NCBI RefSeq assembly: GCF_010915725.1
Contig: NZ_JAAIJR010000045.1
Coordinates: 1 to 40,943, forward strand
Origin: Thiorhodococcus mannitoliphagus
Lineage (GTDB): Bacteria; Pseudomonadota; Gammaproteobacteria; Chromatiales; Chromatiaceae
Direction of reading: 5' to 3'
DNA: 40,943 nucleotides
Positions 15,033-25,878 of this stretch are shown in pieces. Every line of letters begins with the position of its first letter. Position 1 is the first letter of the stretch. Under the pieces are notes generated by a model. The model was not told the DNA's origin. It saw nothing but the letters and a program-made list of their open reading frames with translations, and searched no databases. The position numbers were made by a program, and so were the translations under genes.

Positions 15033-15433
15033 GCGAGCTCCTCATCGACCCCGATAACGCCCGCTTCCGCTTGGGCGTGCCGGACATGGACAGCGTTCAT
15101 TTTGAATTCATCGATCTGGTCAACGCCATGGCAGAGGCCAACCAAGCCCGTTTCCTTGAACTCTTCGAGCGCCTGGTCGAGCACACCCTGGCGCACTTCG
15201 AGCGCGAAGAGCAGTGGATGACGGAGACAGGATTCCCCGCGCTGCAAGAACATCGGGCCGATCACCAGCGCGTCCTCGGTGACCTCAAGGCGATCGGTCA
15301 GCGCACGACGCGAGGCAAACTCGCCCTGGGCAGAGCCTACGTCCGCGAACAATTGCCGGGTTGGTTCGCACTCCATGCGGCCACGATGGACAGCGCCCTT
15401 GCTGCTCATCTGAAGTCGAATCCTGTTTCCTGA
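15029..15433 (+). CDS. Bacteriohemerythrin
   Basis: 134 residues forming a single hemerythrin four-helix bundle. The diiron ligands are visible in order: His in DSVHFEF (about residue 24), HTLAHFEREEQWM (His and Glu), HRADHQRV (two His) and WFALHAATMD (His and Asp). Bacteriohemerythrins bind O2 reversibly and serve oxygen delivery or sensing in microaerophiles and anaerobes. The gene overlaps the DUF1289-like gene by 4 bp and is followed 16 bp later by the Rieske gene, so the three probably form an operon. Confidence 0.93.
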   Translation: MSELLIDPDNARFRLGVPDMDSVHFEFIDLVNAMAEANQARFLELFERLVEHTLAHFEREEQWMTETGFPALQEHRADHQRVLGDLKAIGQRTTRGKLALGRAYVREQLPGWFALHAATMDSALAAHLKSNPVS

Positions 15434-15449
15434 CCCCATCTTCAGATCC

Positions 15450-15842
15450 GTGAATACGACATCCCAGCGTGATTCAACGCGCGAGAAACGCAAGCTGGCA
15501 GTCTGCGCAAGTGCCGATCTGGGTGATCGGCAATACCGGATTGTGCCATTGCTGTTCAAGGACGAAGAGCACACGGCCATCGTGTTGCGGCACAAGGGTC
15601 AGATCTACGCCTACTTGAATCAATGCGTGCATATGGTGCGCCGTCTGGATTGCCTGCACGACACCGTCTTCGATGCAGAGCAGGAGCACCTGCGCTGCTC
15701 GATGCATGGGATCGTCTACGATCCGACAACGGGAGAATCCTTGAGCGTACTCTGCTCAGGCGAGAGACTCGAACCCTTGCGCGCGACCGAGCTTGAGGGG
15801 CAGGTCTACATCATCGACAAGCGGGCGAAGCACCTGCTTTGA
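15450..15842 (+). CDS. Rieske [2Fe-2S] domain protein
   Basis: 130 residues from a GTG at 15450; no strong ribosome site is seen. The cluster ligands are CVH and CSMHG, separated by 21 residues, longer than the common 15-17. The surrounding sequence (NQCVHMVRRLDC, HGIVYDPTTGESLSVLC) fits a recognisable small cytosolic Rieske subtype. An additional cysteine follows at LSVLCSG. No oxygenase catalytic domain is attached, so it is a ferredoxin-type electron carrier. It lies 16 bp after the hemerythrin gene. The DNA after it (15843-15998) has a T6 run at 15915 and a 9-bp stem at about 15940-15960, but no clean terminator. Confidence 0.87.
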   Translation: MNTTSQRDSTREKRKLAVCASADLGDRQYRIVPLLFKDEEHTAIVLRHKGQIYAYLNQCVHMVRRLDCLHDTVFDAEQEHLRCSMHGIVYDPTTGESLSVLCSGERLEPLRATELEGQVYIIDKRAKHLL

Positions 15843-15998
15843 AGCAGGCAGAATGGGCCGGCGCTAGCGACAACCAAGCCCAGGGCCGATGGCATTGCCA
15901 CAGCACGAAAGGATCAGCGCTTTTTTCCTTTTTCTCTCAGATGCCTGCACGCTCCGTGCGGGCACCCGACAACCGCCGTATTTCAGCGAGTAAGCCCC

Positions 15999-16313
15999 AT
16001 GAAAACGACCGACAAGATCCGGAAACAACTCGAGGAAAACCCCATCGTCCTCTATATGAAGGGCACCCCGAGCGAGCCCCGCTGCGGCTTCTCTGCCAAG
16101 GCCGCCTCTGCACTGCAATCAACCGGGATCGAGTTCGCCTATGTGGATGTCTTGGCAGCACCCTTGATCATGCAGGCGCTGCCCGAGGTCTCCGACTTTC
16201 CGACCTTCCCTCAGCTCTTCATCAATGGCGAGGTCATCGGCGGCAGCGATATTGTCGAGGCCATGCTTGCAAGCGGTGAACTCCTGCCGATGCTACAAAG
16301 CGCGGCAGCTTGA
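15999..16313 (+). CDS. grxD: Monothiol glutaredoxin Grx4/GrxD
   Basis: 104 residues. The active site EPRCGFS places the single cysteine at residue 29 in the CGFS motif. FPTFPQLFINGEVIGGSDI is the glutathione-binding TVP-like/GGSD region. Grx4 proteins hold a [2Fe-2S] cluster with glutathione and pass it to targets or form heterodimers with BolA proteins. The very next gene is a BolA homologue 21 bp downstream, matching that partnership. Cytosolic. Confidence 0.95.
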   Translation: MKTTDKIRKQLEENPIVLYMKGTPSEPRCGFSAKAASALQSTGIEFAYVDVLAAPLIMQALPEVSDFPTFPQLFINGEVIGGSDIVEAMLASGELLPMLQSAAA

Positions 16314-16334
16314 CGACGAATCCGAGGACGACTC

Positions 16335-16577
16335 ATGCATCAAGACGACATGATCAAGCGCATTCGGGCCGAGCATCCGGAGGCCACCATCGACATCGCC
16401 GGTGAGGATTGCAATTTCGAGGTCCATATCGTCAGCGAAAACTTCGCCGGCCAAAGTCTGCTGCAACGCCAAAAGGGCATCCTGGCCTTGTTCAAAGACG
16501 AGCTGGGATCAGGCGCATTGCACGCCTTGACGATCAAGGCCAAGACCCCGCAGGAGAAAGCCGCAGAATCTTCCTGA
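16335..16577 (+). CDS. ibaG: BolA-family protein, IbaG-like
   Basis: 80 residues with the class II KH-like BolA fold. NFAGQSLLQRQKGILALFKD and HALTIKAKTPQE are the two conserved blocks. The usual RH of BolA proper is RQ here, as in IbaG, which favours IbaG. A Cys in EDCNFEVHIVS and the His of HALTIK are candidate cluster ligands. It should form a [2Fe-2S] heterodimer with the glutaredoxin encoded immediately upstream. A purine-rich site (GAGG) lies before the ATG. Confidence 0.88.
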   Translation: MHQDDMIKRIRAEHPEATIDIAGEDCNFEVHIVSENFAGQSLLQRQKGILALFKDELGSGALHALTIKAKTPQEKAAESS

Positions 16578-16995
16578 GCCCAGTTGCGCCGCCAGCGCCG
16601 GATCGGGATGGCACCCATCTGCATCACGGTCGGCTTACAACTTCCTAGCGAGGCCTCGCCTCAGACCGACGAGTCATGCCATCGGGATCGCTATCGGAAT
16701 CGGGATCGTCGGTTCGATACCGATACCGATCCCGACGGCCTTGGATGGTCGGACGCTTCATCGAAGTTTGACTCATCTGCAAGCATTTTGCGCCCTTGAG
16801 GATTCTAGTGATCGCCGCACACCCGAGACCGATCGAGGGGACTCGTTGGGCAGGGCTGTGAAGGTCACAAAAGGCGAACCCAAGGAATCCTGCCGGTCGC
16901 CTCACCCGAATATCAGGGAAACGCAGATTCTCCGCGACCTTTGCCGGCATTCCACCTAGAATCGTCGGATCTAAGCCCGCCTGAGGAGACCATCT
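16578..16995. other. Intergenic region with a degenerate ATCGGGATCG / CGATACCGAT repeat hairpin
   Basis: 418 bp with no convincing gene. At 16681-16735 short units ATCGGGATCG, ATCGG and ATCGGGATCG are followed by their complements CGATACCGATACCGATCCCGA, giving a long imperfect hairpin made of 6-bp repeats. It may act as a transcript end for ibaG. The last 150 bp are the upstream region of the polyphosphate kinase gene. Confidence 0.5.
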
Positions 16996-18594
16996 ATGTT
17001 CGAGGCAACCAAGGTCGGACGATCCGTCAGCAAGAAGGACTTCAAGGAGCAGCAGGACGAGCTGCGCACCCAGTTGCTGGCCGTCCAACGCGATCTAAGG
17101 GAAACCAATATCCCCGTCATCGTGCTCGTCTCGGGCGTCGAGGCGGCGGGCAAGGGTGAGGTTGTCAATCGGCTCAATGAGTGGCTCGACACCCGCGGCG
17201 TCCAGACCTTCGCGTTTTGGGACGAGTCCGACGAAGAACGCGAGCGCCCGCGCTTCTGGCGCTTCTGGCGCTCCATGCCGGCGCGCGGTGAGATCTCCAT
17301 CCTCTTCGGCGGCTGGTATCAGACACCCATCGAGCACCGCTTTCGCGGACACTGCAGCGATGCCGAGCTGGACGGCGAGCTCAATCGCATCGTGGACTTC
17401 GAGCGCATGCTGACCCAGGACGATGCGCTCATCGTCAAGTTCTGGTTCCACATGTCCGAGACCGATCAGAAGGACCGCCTCAAGGAGCTGTCGCGGGACG
17501 ACAAGAGCCGCTGGAAAATGGCGCCGGACAAGAGCAAGTTCGCAGAGCACTATGCCGCCTTCGAGCAGGTGGCAGAGCGTGTCATCCTCCACACAGACCG
17601 CGGCACTTCGCCCTGGTATCTGGTCGAGGCCGGCGATCGGCGTTATCGCGATCTCACCGTGGGCAAGACGCTGCTGCATGCCATCCGCTCGCGTCTGAGC
17701 GAGTCGATCCCTGAGGAGCAGAACAACGCCGTCAATAGCCCTGAGCTGCCGACCAGCCCAGATGCTCAGATTACCCTCTTGGATCAGCTCGACCTCTCGC
17801 GATCCATCCCGCGCGACGACTACAAGAGCGAGATCAAGAAGCTGCAGTCCGAGATCAACGAGCTGGCTTGGAAGGCGTACAACAAGAAACGCTCGACGGT
17901 GCTGGTCTTCGAAGGCATGGACGCCGGCGGCAAGGGCGGCGCCATCCGACGCATCACCAATGCCGTGGATGCCCGCCTCTATCGGTCGATTCCAGTCGCA
18001 GCACCCACGGACGAAGAAAAGTCCCACCACTATCTGTGGCGGTTCTGGCGGCACATTCCGCGTGCCGGTCACATCACCATCTACGACCGGTCTTGGTACG
18101 GGCGCGTGCTGGTGGAGCGGGTCGAGGGCTTTGCTGCGGACGCCGATTGGCGGCGCGCCTACTCGGAGATCAATCGCTTCGAGGAACAGTTGGTCGACAG
18201 CGGCATCATCCTGCTCAAGTTCTGGATTCAGATCAGCCAGGATGAGCAACTCCAACGCTTCAAGGATCGCGAGGACGTCCCCTACAAGCAGTACAAGATC
18301 ACCGACGAAGATTGGCGCAACCGCGAGAAATGGCCGCAGTACAAAGAGGCCGTCAACGAGATGGTGGTGCGCACCAGCACCCAGCACTCAGCCTGGACCC
18401 TGGTCGAAGGCAATGACAAGCCCTATGCGCGAGTCAAGGTCCTCAGCACCATCTGCGACACCTTGAACGAGGTCTTGAAGCAGGATCCGCAGCCGATCGC
18501 CGGCTATCTGCCTTGCGGTGAAAAGCGTGTGGAAGAGCCGTCACGAAAGGCCGACGAGCCCAACAAAAAGAAGAACGGGAGGTCGCGGGAATAA
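16996..18594 (+). CDS. pap: Polyphosphate:AMP phosphotransferase (two-domain PPK2, PAP class)
   Basis: 532 residues with two tandem PPK2 domains. Domain 1 has a Walker A variant SGVEAAGKGE (about residues 46-55) and GWYQTPIEHRF where a lid motif is expected. Domain 2 has EGMDAGGKGG (about 306-315) and the full DRSWYGRVLVERV motif (from about 365). In PAP-class PPK2 the C-terminal domain carries catalysis and the N-terminal domain is degenerate; the motifs here agree. The enzyme makes ADP from AMP using polyphosphate. The Lys/Glu-rich tail (RKADEPNKKKNGRS) is unstructured. Monocistronic, convergent with tatD 18 bp away. Confidence 0.95.
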   Translation: MFEATKVGRSVSKKDFKEQQDELRTQLLAVQRDLRETNIPVIVLVSGVEAAGKGEVVNRLNEWLDTRGVQTFAFWDESDEERERPRFWRFWRSMPARGEISILFGGWYQTPIEHRFRGHCSDAELDGELNRIVDFERMLTQDDALIVKFWFHMSETDQKDRLKELSRDDKSRWKMAPDKSKFAEHYAAFEQVAERVILHTDRGTSPWYLVEAGDRRYRDLTVGKTLLHAIRSRLSESIPEEQNNAVNSPELPTSPDAQITLLDQLDLSRSIPRDDYKSEIKKLQSEINELAWKAYNKKRSTVLVFEGMDAGGKGGAIRRITNAVDARLYRSIPVAAPTDEEKSHHYLWRFWRHIPRAGHITIYDRSWYGRVLVERVEGFAADADWRRAYSEINRFEEQLVDSGIILLKFWIQISQDEQLQRFKDREDVPYKQYKITDEDWRNREKWPQYKEAVNEMVVRTSTQHSAWTLVEGNDKPYARVKVLSTICDTLNEVLKQDPQPIAGYLPCGEKRVEEPSRKADEPNKKKNGRSRE

Positions 18595-18612
18595 GTCGGA
18601 GCACCAGCGGCG

Positions 18613-19389
18613 TCAGACGCGGCGGAAGAGCCTCAGATAGTTCTCCGCCGTGACCGCGGCGACCTCTTCCGGATCCATTCCGCGCACATCCCCAATGCAC
18701 TCCGCCACGTGCCCGACGAATCGCGGCTCATTGGACTTGCCCCGGTGCGGGACAGGTGCAAGATAGGGTGAGTCGGTCTCGATCAAGAGGCGATCGCTCG
18801 GGACCTGACGAGCCACCTCACGCAGATCCGCCGCGTTCTTGAAGGTGACGATGCCCGAGAAAGAGACGTAGAAACCCAGATCCAAGCCCTGCTTCGCAGT
18901 CTCCCAATCCTCGGTAAAGCAGTGCAGCACACCGCCGACCTCGGCGGCGCCCTCCTCCTTCAGGATGCGGATGGTGTCTTCACGCGCATTTCGGGTGTGG
19001 ATGATCAGCGGCTTGCCACACTCCCGGGCAGCGGCAATGTGGGTGCGAAAGCGTGCCTGCTGCCAAGCCAGGTCGTCGCCAGAGCTGCGATAGTAGTCAA
19101 GCCCTGTCTCCCCGACGGCCACATTGCGCGGATCCGCAGCCAGCCGCACCAGTTCCTCCGCGGTCGGCTCGCGCCGCCCTTCCTCGTTGGGATGGACACC
19201 GACCGAGACATCCACCTGGGCATAAGGCTCGACCATTTCGCGCATGACAGGGTAATGCTCGAGGTCGATCGAGACACAGAGCATCCGCGTCAGGCCGGCA
19301 TCCACGCTTGCCTGCATCATGCGGTCGAAGTCATCGTCATACCGCTTCAGATCCACCCGATCCAGATGGCAATGGGAGTCAATCAACAT
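18613..19389 (-). CDS. ycfH: TatD-family metal-dependent deoxyribonuclease (YcfH-type)
   Basis: 258 residues. DSHCHLD (His6, His8), GETGLDYY, PLIIHTRNA, GVLHCFTED and IETDSPYL are the five metal-binding blocks of the TatD TIM-barrel hydrolases. The position directly after holB and pilZ is that of E. coli ycfH rather than tatD proper. It is the last gene of the fab-to-tatD run. It starts 8 bp after the pilZ stop. Confidence 0.93.
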   Translation of the reverse strand: MLIDSHCHLDRVDLKRYDDDFDRMMQASVDAGLTRMLCVSIDLEHYPVMREMVEPYAQVDVSVGVHPNEEGRREPTAEELVRLAADPRNVAVGETGLDYYRSSGDDLAWQQARFRTHIAAARECGKPLIIHTRNAREDTIRILKEEGAAEVGGVLHCFTEDWETAKQGLDLGFYVSFSGIVTFKNAADLREVARQVPSDRLLIETDSPYLAPVPHRGKSNEPRFVGHVAECIGDVRGMDPEEVAAVTAENYLRLFRRV

Positions 19390-19397
19390 GTTACAAA

Positions 19398-19769
19398 CTA
19401 CATCGTGTGCGTGGGTCGTTCCGAGGCCAGCGCGCCCGCGAGGTAAGCCTCGATCTTGCGTCGGGCCGCGCCCTTGTCTTGCTCGCTGAACTGGACACCG
19501 ACACCAATGGAGCGGTTACCCTCAGCCCCGGCCGGTGTGAGCCAAACGACCTTTCCGGCAACCGGAATGCGGTCAGGCTCTTCCATCAGCTGGAGCAGCA
19601 GGAAGATCTCGTCACCAAGCTGGTATTTCTTCGTGGTGGGGATGAAGAGTCCGCCGTTCTTGATGAAGGGCATGAAGGAGGCGTAGAGGGCACTCTTGTC
19701 CTTGATGGCGAAGCTCAGAATCCGTTGTTGACCGCCCAGCCCGCCGAGTGCGCCCATGGGTGTGCTCAT
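19398..19769 (-). CDS. pilZ: PilZ domain protein
   Basis: 123 residues. The PilZ barrel is recognisable (NGGLFIPTTKKYQLGDEIFL, then VAGKVVWLTPAGAEGNRSIG and VGVQF). The c-di-GMP-binding RxxxR motif is not evident at the N-terminus, as in the founding type IV pilus PilZ, which does not bind c-di-GMP. It is therefore probably a pilus-assembly PilZ that acts with PilB and FimX. Located between holB and tatD, as is common in gammaproteobacteria. Confidence 0.9.
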   Translation of the reverse strand: MSTPMGALGGLGGQQRILSFAIKDKSALYASFMPFIKNGGLFIPTTKKYQLGDEIFLLLQLMEEPDRIPVAGKVVWLTPAGAEGNRSIGVGVQFSEQDKGAARRKIEAYLAGALASERPTHTM

Positions 19770-19772
19770 GGC

Positions 19773-20801
19773 TCAAGGTCTCCGTGCGTTGCCGCCCTGG
19801 CTGACCCTGAGCCAATCGATGGCTAGGGATTCCAGCAGCAGCTGATGATTCACATTGTTTTGGGCCAGCGTCCGCCCTTCCAAGACACGCTTGAGCAGAC
19901 GATGGCCCGCTGCTGGATCAATGCGTTGCGCGAGCGCGGCGAAGGCAGACGTCTGGTCAGGACTGTCGAGTCTGACCGCTTCGCCATGGACCATCAACCG
20001 GAGCACGTCACAAATCCAGCTCGCCAACCATTCGAGCATCAGCGTCACGCCCAGCTTGTTCCAAGCAGCTGCCTCGGCGATTGGGTCCAATTCACCAGCG
20101 GCCAGGCCGAGGAAACCTTTGAGCCTTTGTCGGCGCTGCTCCATAAGGGCGTCGTCATAGGCATCGAGCGCACGCAGCGGGGCACCATGGGCGAGCCGCA
20201 GACGCAGCGGCCAATCGTCTCGCGGCGCCTGTGACCTCAGCCAGTCGAGCGCGGCGTCCTCGGCGGGAGCTGGCACCTTGAGTTGCAGGCAGCGGCTGCG
20301 GATGGTGGCGGGCAAATCTCCCATACGCTCGCCGACGAGACAGAGAATGGTCTGACCCGCGGGCTCTTCCAGCGTCTTGAGCAAGGCGTTGGCCGCCGAG
20401 GCATTGAGCCGATCGGCGGGATCGATGAGCGCCACCTTCCAAGCCGCGCGGCTCGGCGTCAGGGATTCGCGCTCGGCGAAGAGACGCACGACTCCGATGG
20501 CGATCTCGCCTGATTTGCTTTCGGGGTCAGGACCGACCCGAATCAGATCCGGGTGATTTCCCGCCGCCAGCAGCGCACAGTCTGCGCACTGGCCGCAGGC
20601 GATGCCCTCGGGTCCAGGCGAGCGGCACAGTAGCGACTGTGCCAAGCACTCGATCAGGTGCCGCTTGCCCACCCCTCTAGCGCCGCTGAAGAGCAAGCCG
20701 TGGGCGAGTCGACCCGCCTGTCGCGCGCCCTGCAGGCGAGCCCAAATACCCAGCGTCCAGGGCAGCGGCGATTGAGGCGGACTGGCCTGAGTCTCTGCCA
20801 T
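19773..20801 (-). CDS. holB: DNA polymerase III delta' subunit
   Basis: 342 residues from the ATG at 20801. GARGVGKR (residues 40-47) is the P-loop remnant. Cys59, Cys69, Cys72 and Cys75 (ACGQCADC) form the zinc finger of clamp-loader subunits. LNASAANALLKTLEEP is the sensor-like SAANALLKxLEEP motif. It belongs to the clamp loader that opens the beta clamp at replication forks. It begins 10 bp after the tmk stop, so the two are cotranscribed. Confidence 0.95.
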   Translation of the reverse strand: MAETQASPPQSPLPWTLGIWARLQGARQAGRLAHGLLFSGARGVGKRHLIECLAQSLLCRSPGPEGIACGQCADCALLAAGNHPDLIRVGPDPESKSGEIAIGVVRLFAERESLTPSRAAWKVALIDPADRLNASAANALLKTLEEPAGQTILCLVGERMGDLPATIRSRCLQLKVPAPAEDAALDWLRSQAPRDDWPLRLRLAHGAPLRALDAYDDALMEQRRQRLKGFLGLAAGELDPIAEAAAWNKLGVTLMLEWLASWICDVLRLMVHGEAVRLDSPDQTSAFAALAQRIDPAAGHRLLKRVLEGRTLAQNNVNHQLLLESLAIDWLRVSQGGNARRP

Positions 20802-20811
20802 CAAGCTCAGC

Positions 20812-22478
<1,667 letters not shown>

Positions 22479-22487
22479 CGCCAAAAT

Positions 22488-23318
22488 CTACTCAAATTCT
22501 TGAGCTGCCTCATGCACCGCCTCCATGAGACGCCAGGGGAGTCGCTCGAGGTCGAATCGCGCCCCGCCGAGCGTCTGCACGGGCCGCACACCAAGGATGG
22601 AATTTGTTAAGAACAGGCCCGAGGCGGCACTCAGATCGTCCGGCTCGAGGCGCGTCAACAAAGATTCGATCCCCATTGTAGCGGCAAGATGCAGCACCAA
22701 TCCACGCACCGTGCCAGCAATGCCGCAACGATCCAGTAACGGCGACAGCAATCGCGCACCGTCCCATAAAAAGAGGTTGGACATGGTACCGCCAACGATG
22801 CTCCCCAAGGGGTCTAGCATCAACCCTTCGGCAACTGCGGCATCCCCCCACTCCAATCGCGCGAGCACCGAGTCGAGCCGATTGAGGTGCTTGATTCCCG
22901 CCAGGGCTGGGTTGATCGAGGCCGGTGTTTGGCAGTAGCGCACCGCGATCCCTTGGCGCCAGTCTTGGGCGCCGGCGGCCGGCAAGGGATAGGCCAGGAA
23001 GATACGGATCGGATTGGGGGCCCGCGGCGGTCGATAGCCACGCCCCCCAGCCCCGCGCGACAGGATCAGCTTGAGGACACCAGAACTCAGCGCGTGCGCA
23101 GCCCGCCACGCCTCCTCGCGCAACAGGCGGACATCAGGGGTCGGAATTGCCAGGCGCTCGGCGCCGAGCAGGAGGCGCTCGAGATGACGCTGCCATTGGC
23201 AAGGCCGACCATCCCGCAAGAGGATGGTCTCGAAAAGACCATCACCATAGTGCAAGCCGCGATCAAGAACGCTCAGATGATCGGCTTCCTCGCCATCGAT
23301 CAGGGTCCGCAGCGGCAT
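22488..23318 (-). CDS. pabC: Aminodeoxychorismate lyase
   Basis: 276 residues from the ATG at 23318; the upstream in-frame extension is not conserved-looking. It is a fold-type IV PLP enzyme: LDRGLHYGDGLFET (residues 18-31) is the family motif, the PLP lysine is Lys143 in GIKHLNRLDS, and IVGGTMSNLF is the phosphate-binding loop. It releases pyruvate from aminodeoxychorismate to give p-aminobenzoate for folate. The fabF-pabC-mltG order is standard in gammaproteobacteria. Confidence 0.94.
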   Translation of the reverse strand: MPLRTLIDGEEADHLSVLDRGLHYGDGLFETILLRDGRPCQWQRHLERLLLGAERLAIPTPDVRLLREEAWRAAHALSSGVLKLILSRGAGGRGYRPPRAPNPIRIFLAYPLPAAGAQDWRQGIAVRYCQTPASINPALAGIKHLNRLDSVLARLEWGDAAVAEGLMLDPLGSIVGGTMSNLFLWDGARLLSPLLDRCGIAGTVRGLVLHLAATMGIESLLTRLEPDDLSAASGLFLTNSILGVRPVQTLGGARFDLERLPWRLMEAVHEAAQEFE

Positions 23319-23410
23319 CCCGGCCAAAATCGGCGCCGAGAGACCCCGGATCCCTGAGGACAGCTGTTCTCCCGACCTCGACTCCCTCAGCGCAGCGCTC
23401 CAGCGACCGA

Positions 23411-24649
23411 TCAGGCCTTGCGGAACACCAGCGTGCCGTTGGTGCCACCGAATCCGAAGGAATTGGACATAGCGACGTCGATGGCCATCTCGCGGGCAGT
23501 GTTGGGCACGCAGTCCAGATCGCAATCTGGGTCAGGCGTCTGATAATTGATCGTAGGCGGCGCGGTTTGGTCGCGGAGCGCCAAGATGGTAAAGATGGCC
23601 TCGGCGCCGCCGGCCGCACCCAGCATATGCCCCGTCATCGACTTCGTCGAGCTGACGGCAAGCTTGTAGGCGTGATCACCAAAGGCACGCTTAACAGCGC
23701 GCGTCTCGGCAACGTCACCTGCGGGCGTAGAGGTACCGTGCGCGTTGATGTAGCTGACCTCCTCCGGATTCACGCCAGCATCGCTCATGGCTTGCAGCAT
23801 ACAATTGGCCGCTCCCTCACCGTCTTCGGAGGGCGCCGTCATGTGATAAGCGTCCGAATTCATGCCGACACCAATGAGTTCGGCGTAGATGGTCGCACCA
23901 CGCGCCTTGGCGCGCTCGTACTCCTCGAGCACCACGACACCAGCGCCATCGCTCAGGACGAACCCATCGCGCTCCTTGTCGAAGGGTCGGCTTGCACCCT
24001 CGGGGTCGTCATTGCGCGTGGAGAGCGCCCGCGCGGCCGCGAAGCCGCCCAGCCCGACGGGAGAAGTCGCCATCTCCGCACCGCCTGCAATCATGACGTC
24101 CACATAGCCGTGGCGGATCATGATGGCCGCTTCACCGATATTGTGGGCGCCCGTGCTACAGGCGGAAACGATGGAATAGTTCGGACCCTTGAGACCGAAC
24201 TTGATCGAGAGATTCCCCGCCACCATATTGATGATATTGGCGGGAACGAAGAATGGCGAAATGCGACGCGGCCCCTTCTGACGGTAGGCCTCGTAATTGT
24301 TCTCGATACCAGTGATGCCGCCAATGCCGGAGCCAATGGCCACACCGATACGACGACAGTTGGAGTCATCGATGACGAGACCCGAGTCTTCGATTGCCTG
24401 ACAACCAGCAGCCATACCGTAGTGAATGAACTTGTCCATCTTTTTGGCTTCCTTCTCCGAGACATAGGGACTCGGATCGAAGCCGTAGATTGGACCGCCG
24501 AAGCGCGTACTGAACGGCGCGATATCAAAATGGGTGATCGGTTTGATTCCGCTCTTGCCGGCGAGGATGTTGTCCCACCCGGACTTAACGTCGAGCCCTA
24601 CCGGTGCCACAAGTCCCAATCCGGTGACTACTACCCTTCTGCCTGCCAT
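23411..24649 (-). CDS. fabF: Beta-ketoacyl-ACP synthase II
   Basis: 412 residues, normal for KAS II. The catalytic triad is complete: Cys164 in SACSTGAHN, His304 in [12 protein letters not shown] and His341 in [13 protein letters not shown]. The C-terminal [11 protein letters not shown] glycine loop is intact. It condenses malonyl-ACP with acyl-ACP in elongation, including the temperature-sensitive 16:1 to 18:1 step in E. coli. It follows acpP by about 100 bp. Confidence 0.96.
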   Translation of the reverse strand: MAGRRVVVTGLGLVAPVGLDVKSGWDNILAGKSGIKPITHFDIAPFSTRFGGPIYGFDPSPYVSEKEAKKMDKFIHYGMAAGCQAIEDSGLVIDDSNCRRIGVAIGSGIGGITGIENNYEAYRQKGPRRISPFFVPANIINMVAGNLSIKFGLKGPNYSIVSACSTGAHNIGEAAIMIRHGYVDVMIAGGAEMATSPVGLGGFAAARALSTRNDDPEGASRPFDKERDGFVLSDGAGVVVLEEYERAKARGATIYAELIGVGMNSDAYHMTAPSEDGEGAANCMLQAMSDAGVNPEEVSYINAHGTSTPAGDVAETRAVKRAFGDHAYKLAVSSTKSMTGHMLGAAGGAEAIFTILALRDQTAPPTINYQTPDPDCDLDCVPNTAREMAIDVAMSNSFGFGGTNGTLVFRKA

Positions 24650-24748
24650 TTCTTACCTCTGTCGTTCAGAACGCCACATTCGACGAGCCCCTAGCGCGCC
24701 TCCATCCTCAGCGAACGCATCGCGTCTCTAGGATTTCCCAGGCTGTGC

Positions 24749-24985
24749 TCAGGCCTGATGCGCGTTGATATAATCGATAGCCTGCTGGACCGTGGTGATC
24801 TTCTCGGCGTCTTCGTCCGGAATCTCGGTCTCGAACTCTTCTTCGAGCGCCATGACCAATTCCACGGTGTCGAGGGAGTCCGCCCCCAGATCGTCGACGA
24901 AAGAAGCCTCAAGGGTCACTTCCTCTTCTTTGACGCCCAGCTGCTCGACGACAATTTTGCGAACTCGATCTACAACGCTGCTCAT
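24749..24985 (-). CDS. acpP: Acyl carrier protein
   Basis: 78 residues from the ATG at 24985, which is preceded by a strong GGAGG at 8 bp. [14 protein letters not shown] contains the phosphopantetheine attachment Ser37. The sequence is highly acidic, as expected. It starts about 150 bp after the fabG stop, and the long leader (24986-25137) could carry its own promoter, which is common because ACP is needed in large amounts. I could not assign promoter boxes with confidence. Confidence 0.97.
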   Translation of the reverse strand: MSSVVDRVRKIVVEQLGVKEEEVTLEASFVDDLGADSLDTVELVMALEEEFETEIPDEDAEKITTVQQAIDYINAHQA

Positions 24986-25137
24986 AGGATTTATTCCTCC
25001 GGATAACAAAAATTGGCCCTCGCTGGGCCACGGCGTATTCTAGTGACAAACGAGGTCCGATGAAAGCCGCGATCGGCACCATCAGACATCACATAAAATG
25101 CTGATTTTCAATCGTTATTTGCGACCCACAACAGAAG

Positions 25138-25878
25138 TCACGCCATGTGCATACCGCCGTTGACGTGGATCGTCTCACCTGTGATGTAGGCACCGCCCGG
25201 CGACGCCAGAAAGACCACGGCGCTCGCGATCTCCTCCGGCTGACCGAATCGGGCCAAGGGAATCGTGGACAGCAGCGCATCGCGCTGGGCTTCCGGCAGC
25301 TCCCGTGTCATGTCCGTATCGATGAAACCTGGCGCGACACAATTCACAGTGATGGAGCGTGAGCCGACTTCGCGGGCCAATGACTTGGTGAAGCCCATCA
25401 TGCCAGCCTTGGCCGCCGCATAGTTGGCCTGCCCGGCATTACCCATAGCACCAACCACCGAGGCAATGTTGATAATGCGACCCTTACGAGCCTTGCTCAT
25501 CGATCGCAAGCAGGCCTTGGACAAACGGAAGACCGAGCTGAGATTGGTGTTGATGACCGCATCCCATTCGTCGTCCTTCATCCGCATCAGCAAATTGTCG
25601 CGGGTGATACCGGCGTTGTTCACGAGGATTGAGGGCGCACCCAGCCGCTCAGTGACCTGGCTCATGGCGGCGTCGATAGAGGCCGGCTCACCAACATTCA
25701 GCACCAAGCCAGCGCCCTGATAGCCCGCATCGCTAAGCGCCTTCTCGAATCCTTGCGCGCCAGCCTCAGTCGTCGCCGTGCCTGCCACGGTCGCGCCTTG
25801 CTCCGCAAGTGCCATCGCAATGGCGCGCCCGATCCCACGAGAAGCGCCCGTGACCAGCGCAATTTCACCCTTAAGCAT
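25138..25878 (-). CDS. fabG: 3-oxoacyl-ACP reductase
   Basis: 246 residues. It is a classical SDR: GASRGIG (11-17) nucleotide loop, NNAG (87-90), and the catalytic Ser140, Tyr153 and Lys157 (YAAAK). It performs the NADPH-dependent ketoacyl reduction step in fatty-acid elongation. Its ATG overlaps the end of fabD by 8 bp, indicating translational coupling. Confidence 0.97.
   Translation of the reverse strand: MLKGEIALVTGASRGIGRAIAMALAEQGATVAGTATTEAGAQGFEKALSDAGYQGAGLVLNVGEPASIDAAMSQVTERLGAPSILVNNAGITRDNLLMRMKDDEWDAVINTNLSSVFRLSKACLRSMSKARKGRIINIASVVGAMGNAGQANYAAAKAGMMGFTKSLAREVGSRSITVNCVAPGFIDTDMTRELPEAQRDALLSTIPLARFGQPEEIASAVVFLASPGGAYITGETIHVNGGMHMA

Noticed and set aside
17095-18387. 430-codon minus-strand frame
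   Set aside because: It is the antisense of the polyphosphate:AMP phosphotransferase gene, whose motifs are unambiguous. Long antisense frames are common in GC-rich DNA.
23147-24694. 515-codon plus-strand frame
   Set aside because: Antisense to pabC and fabF, both with intact catalytic residues.
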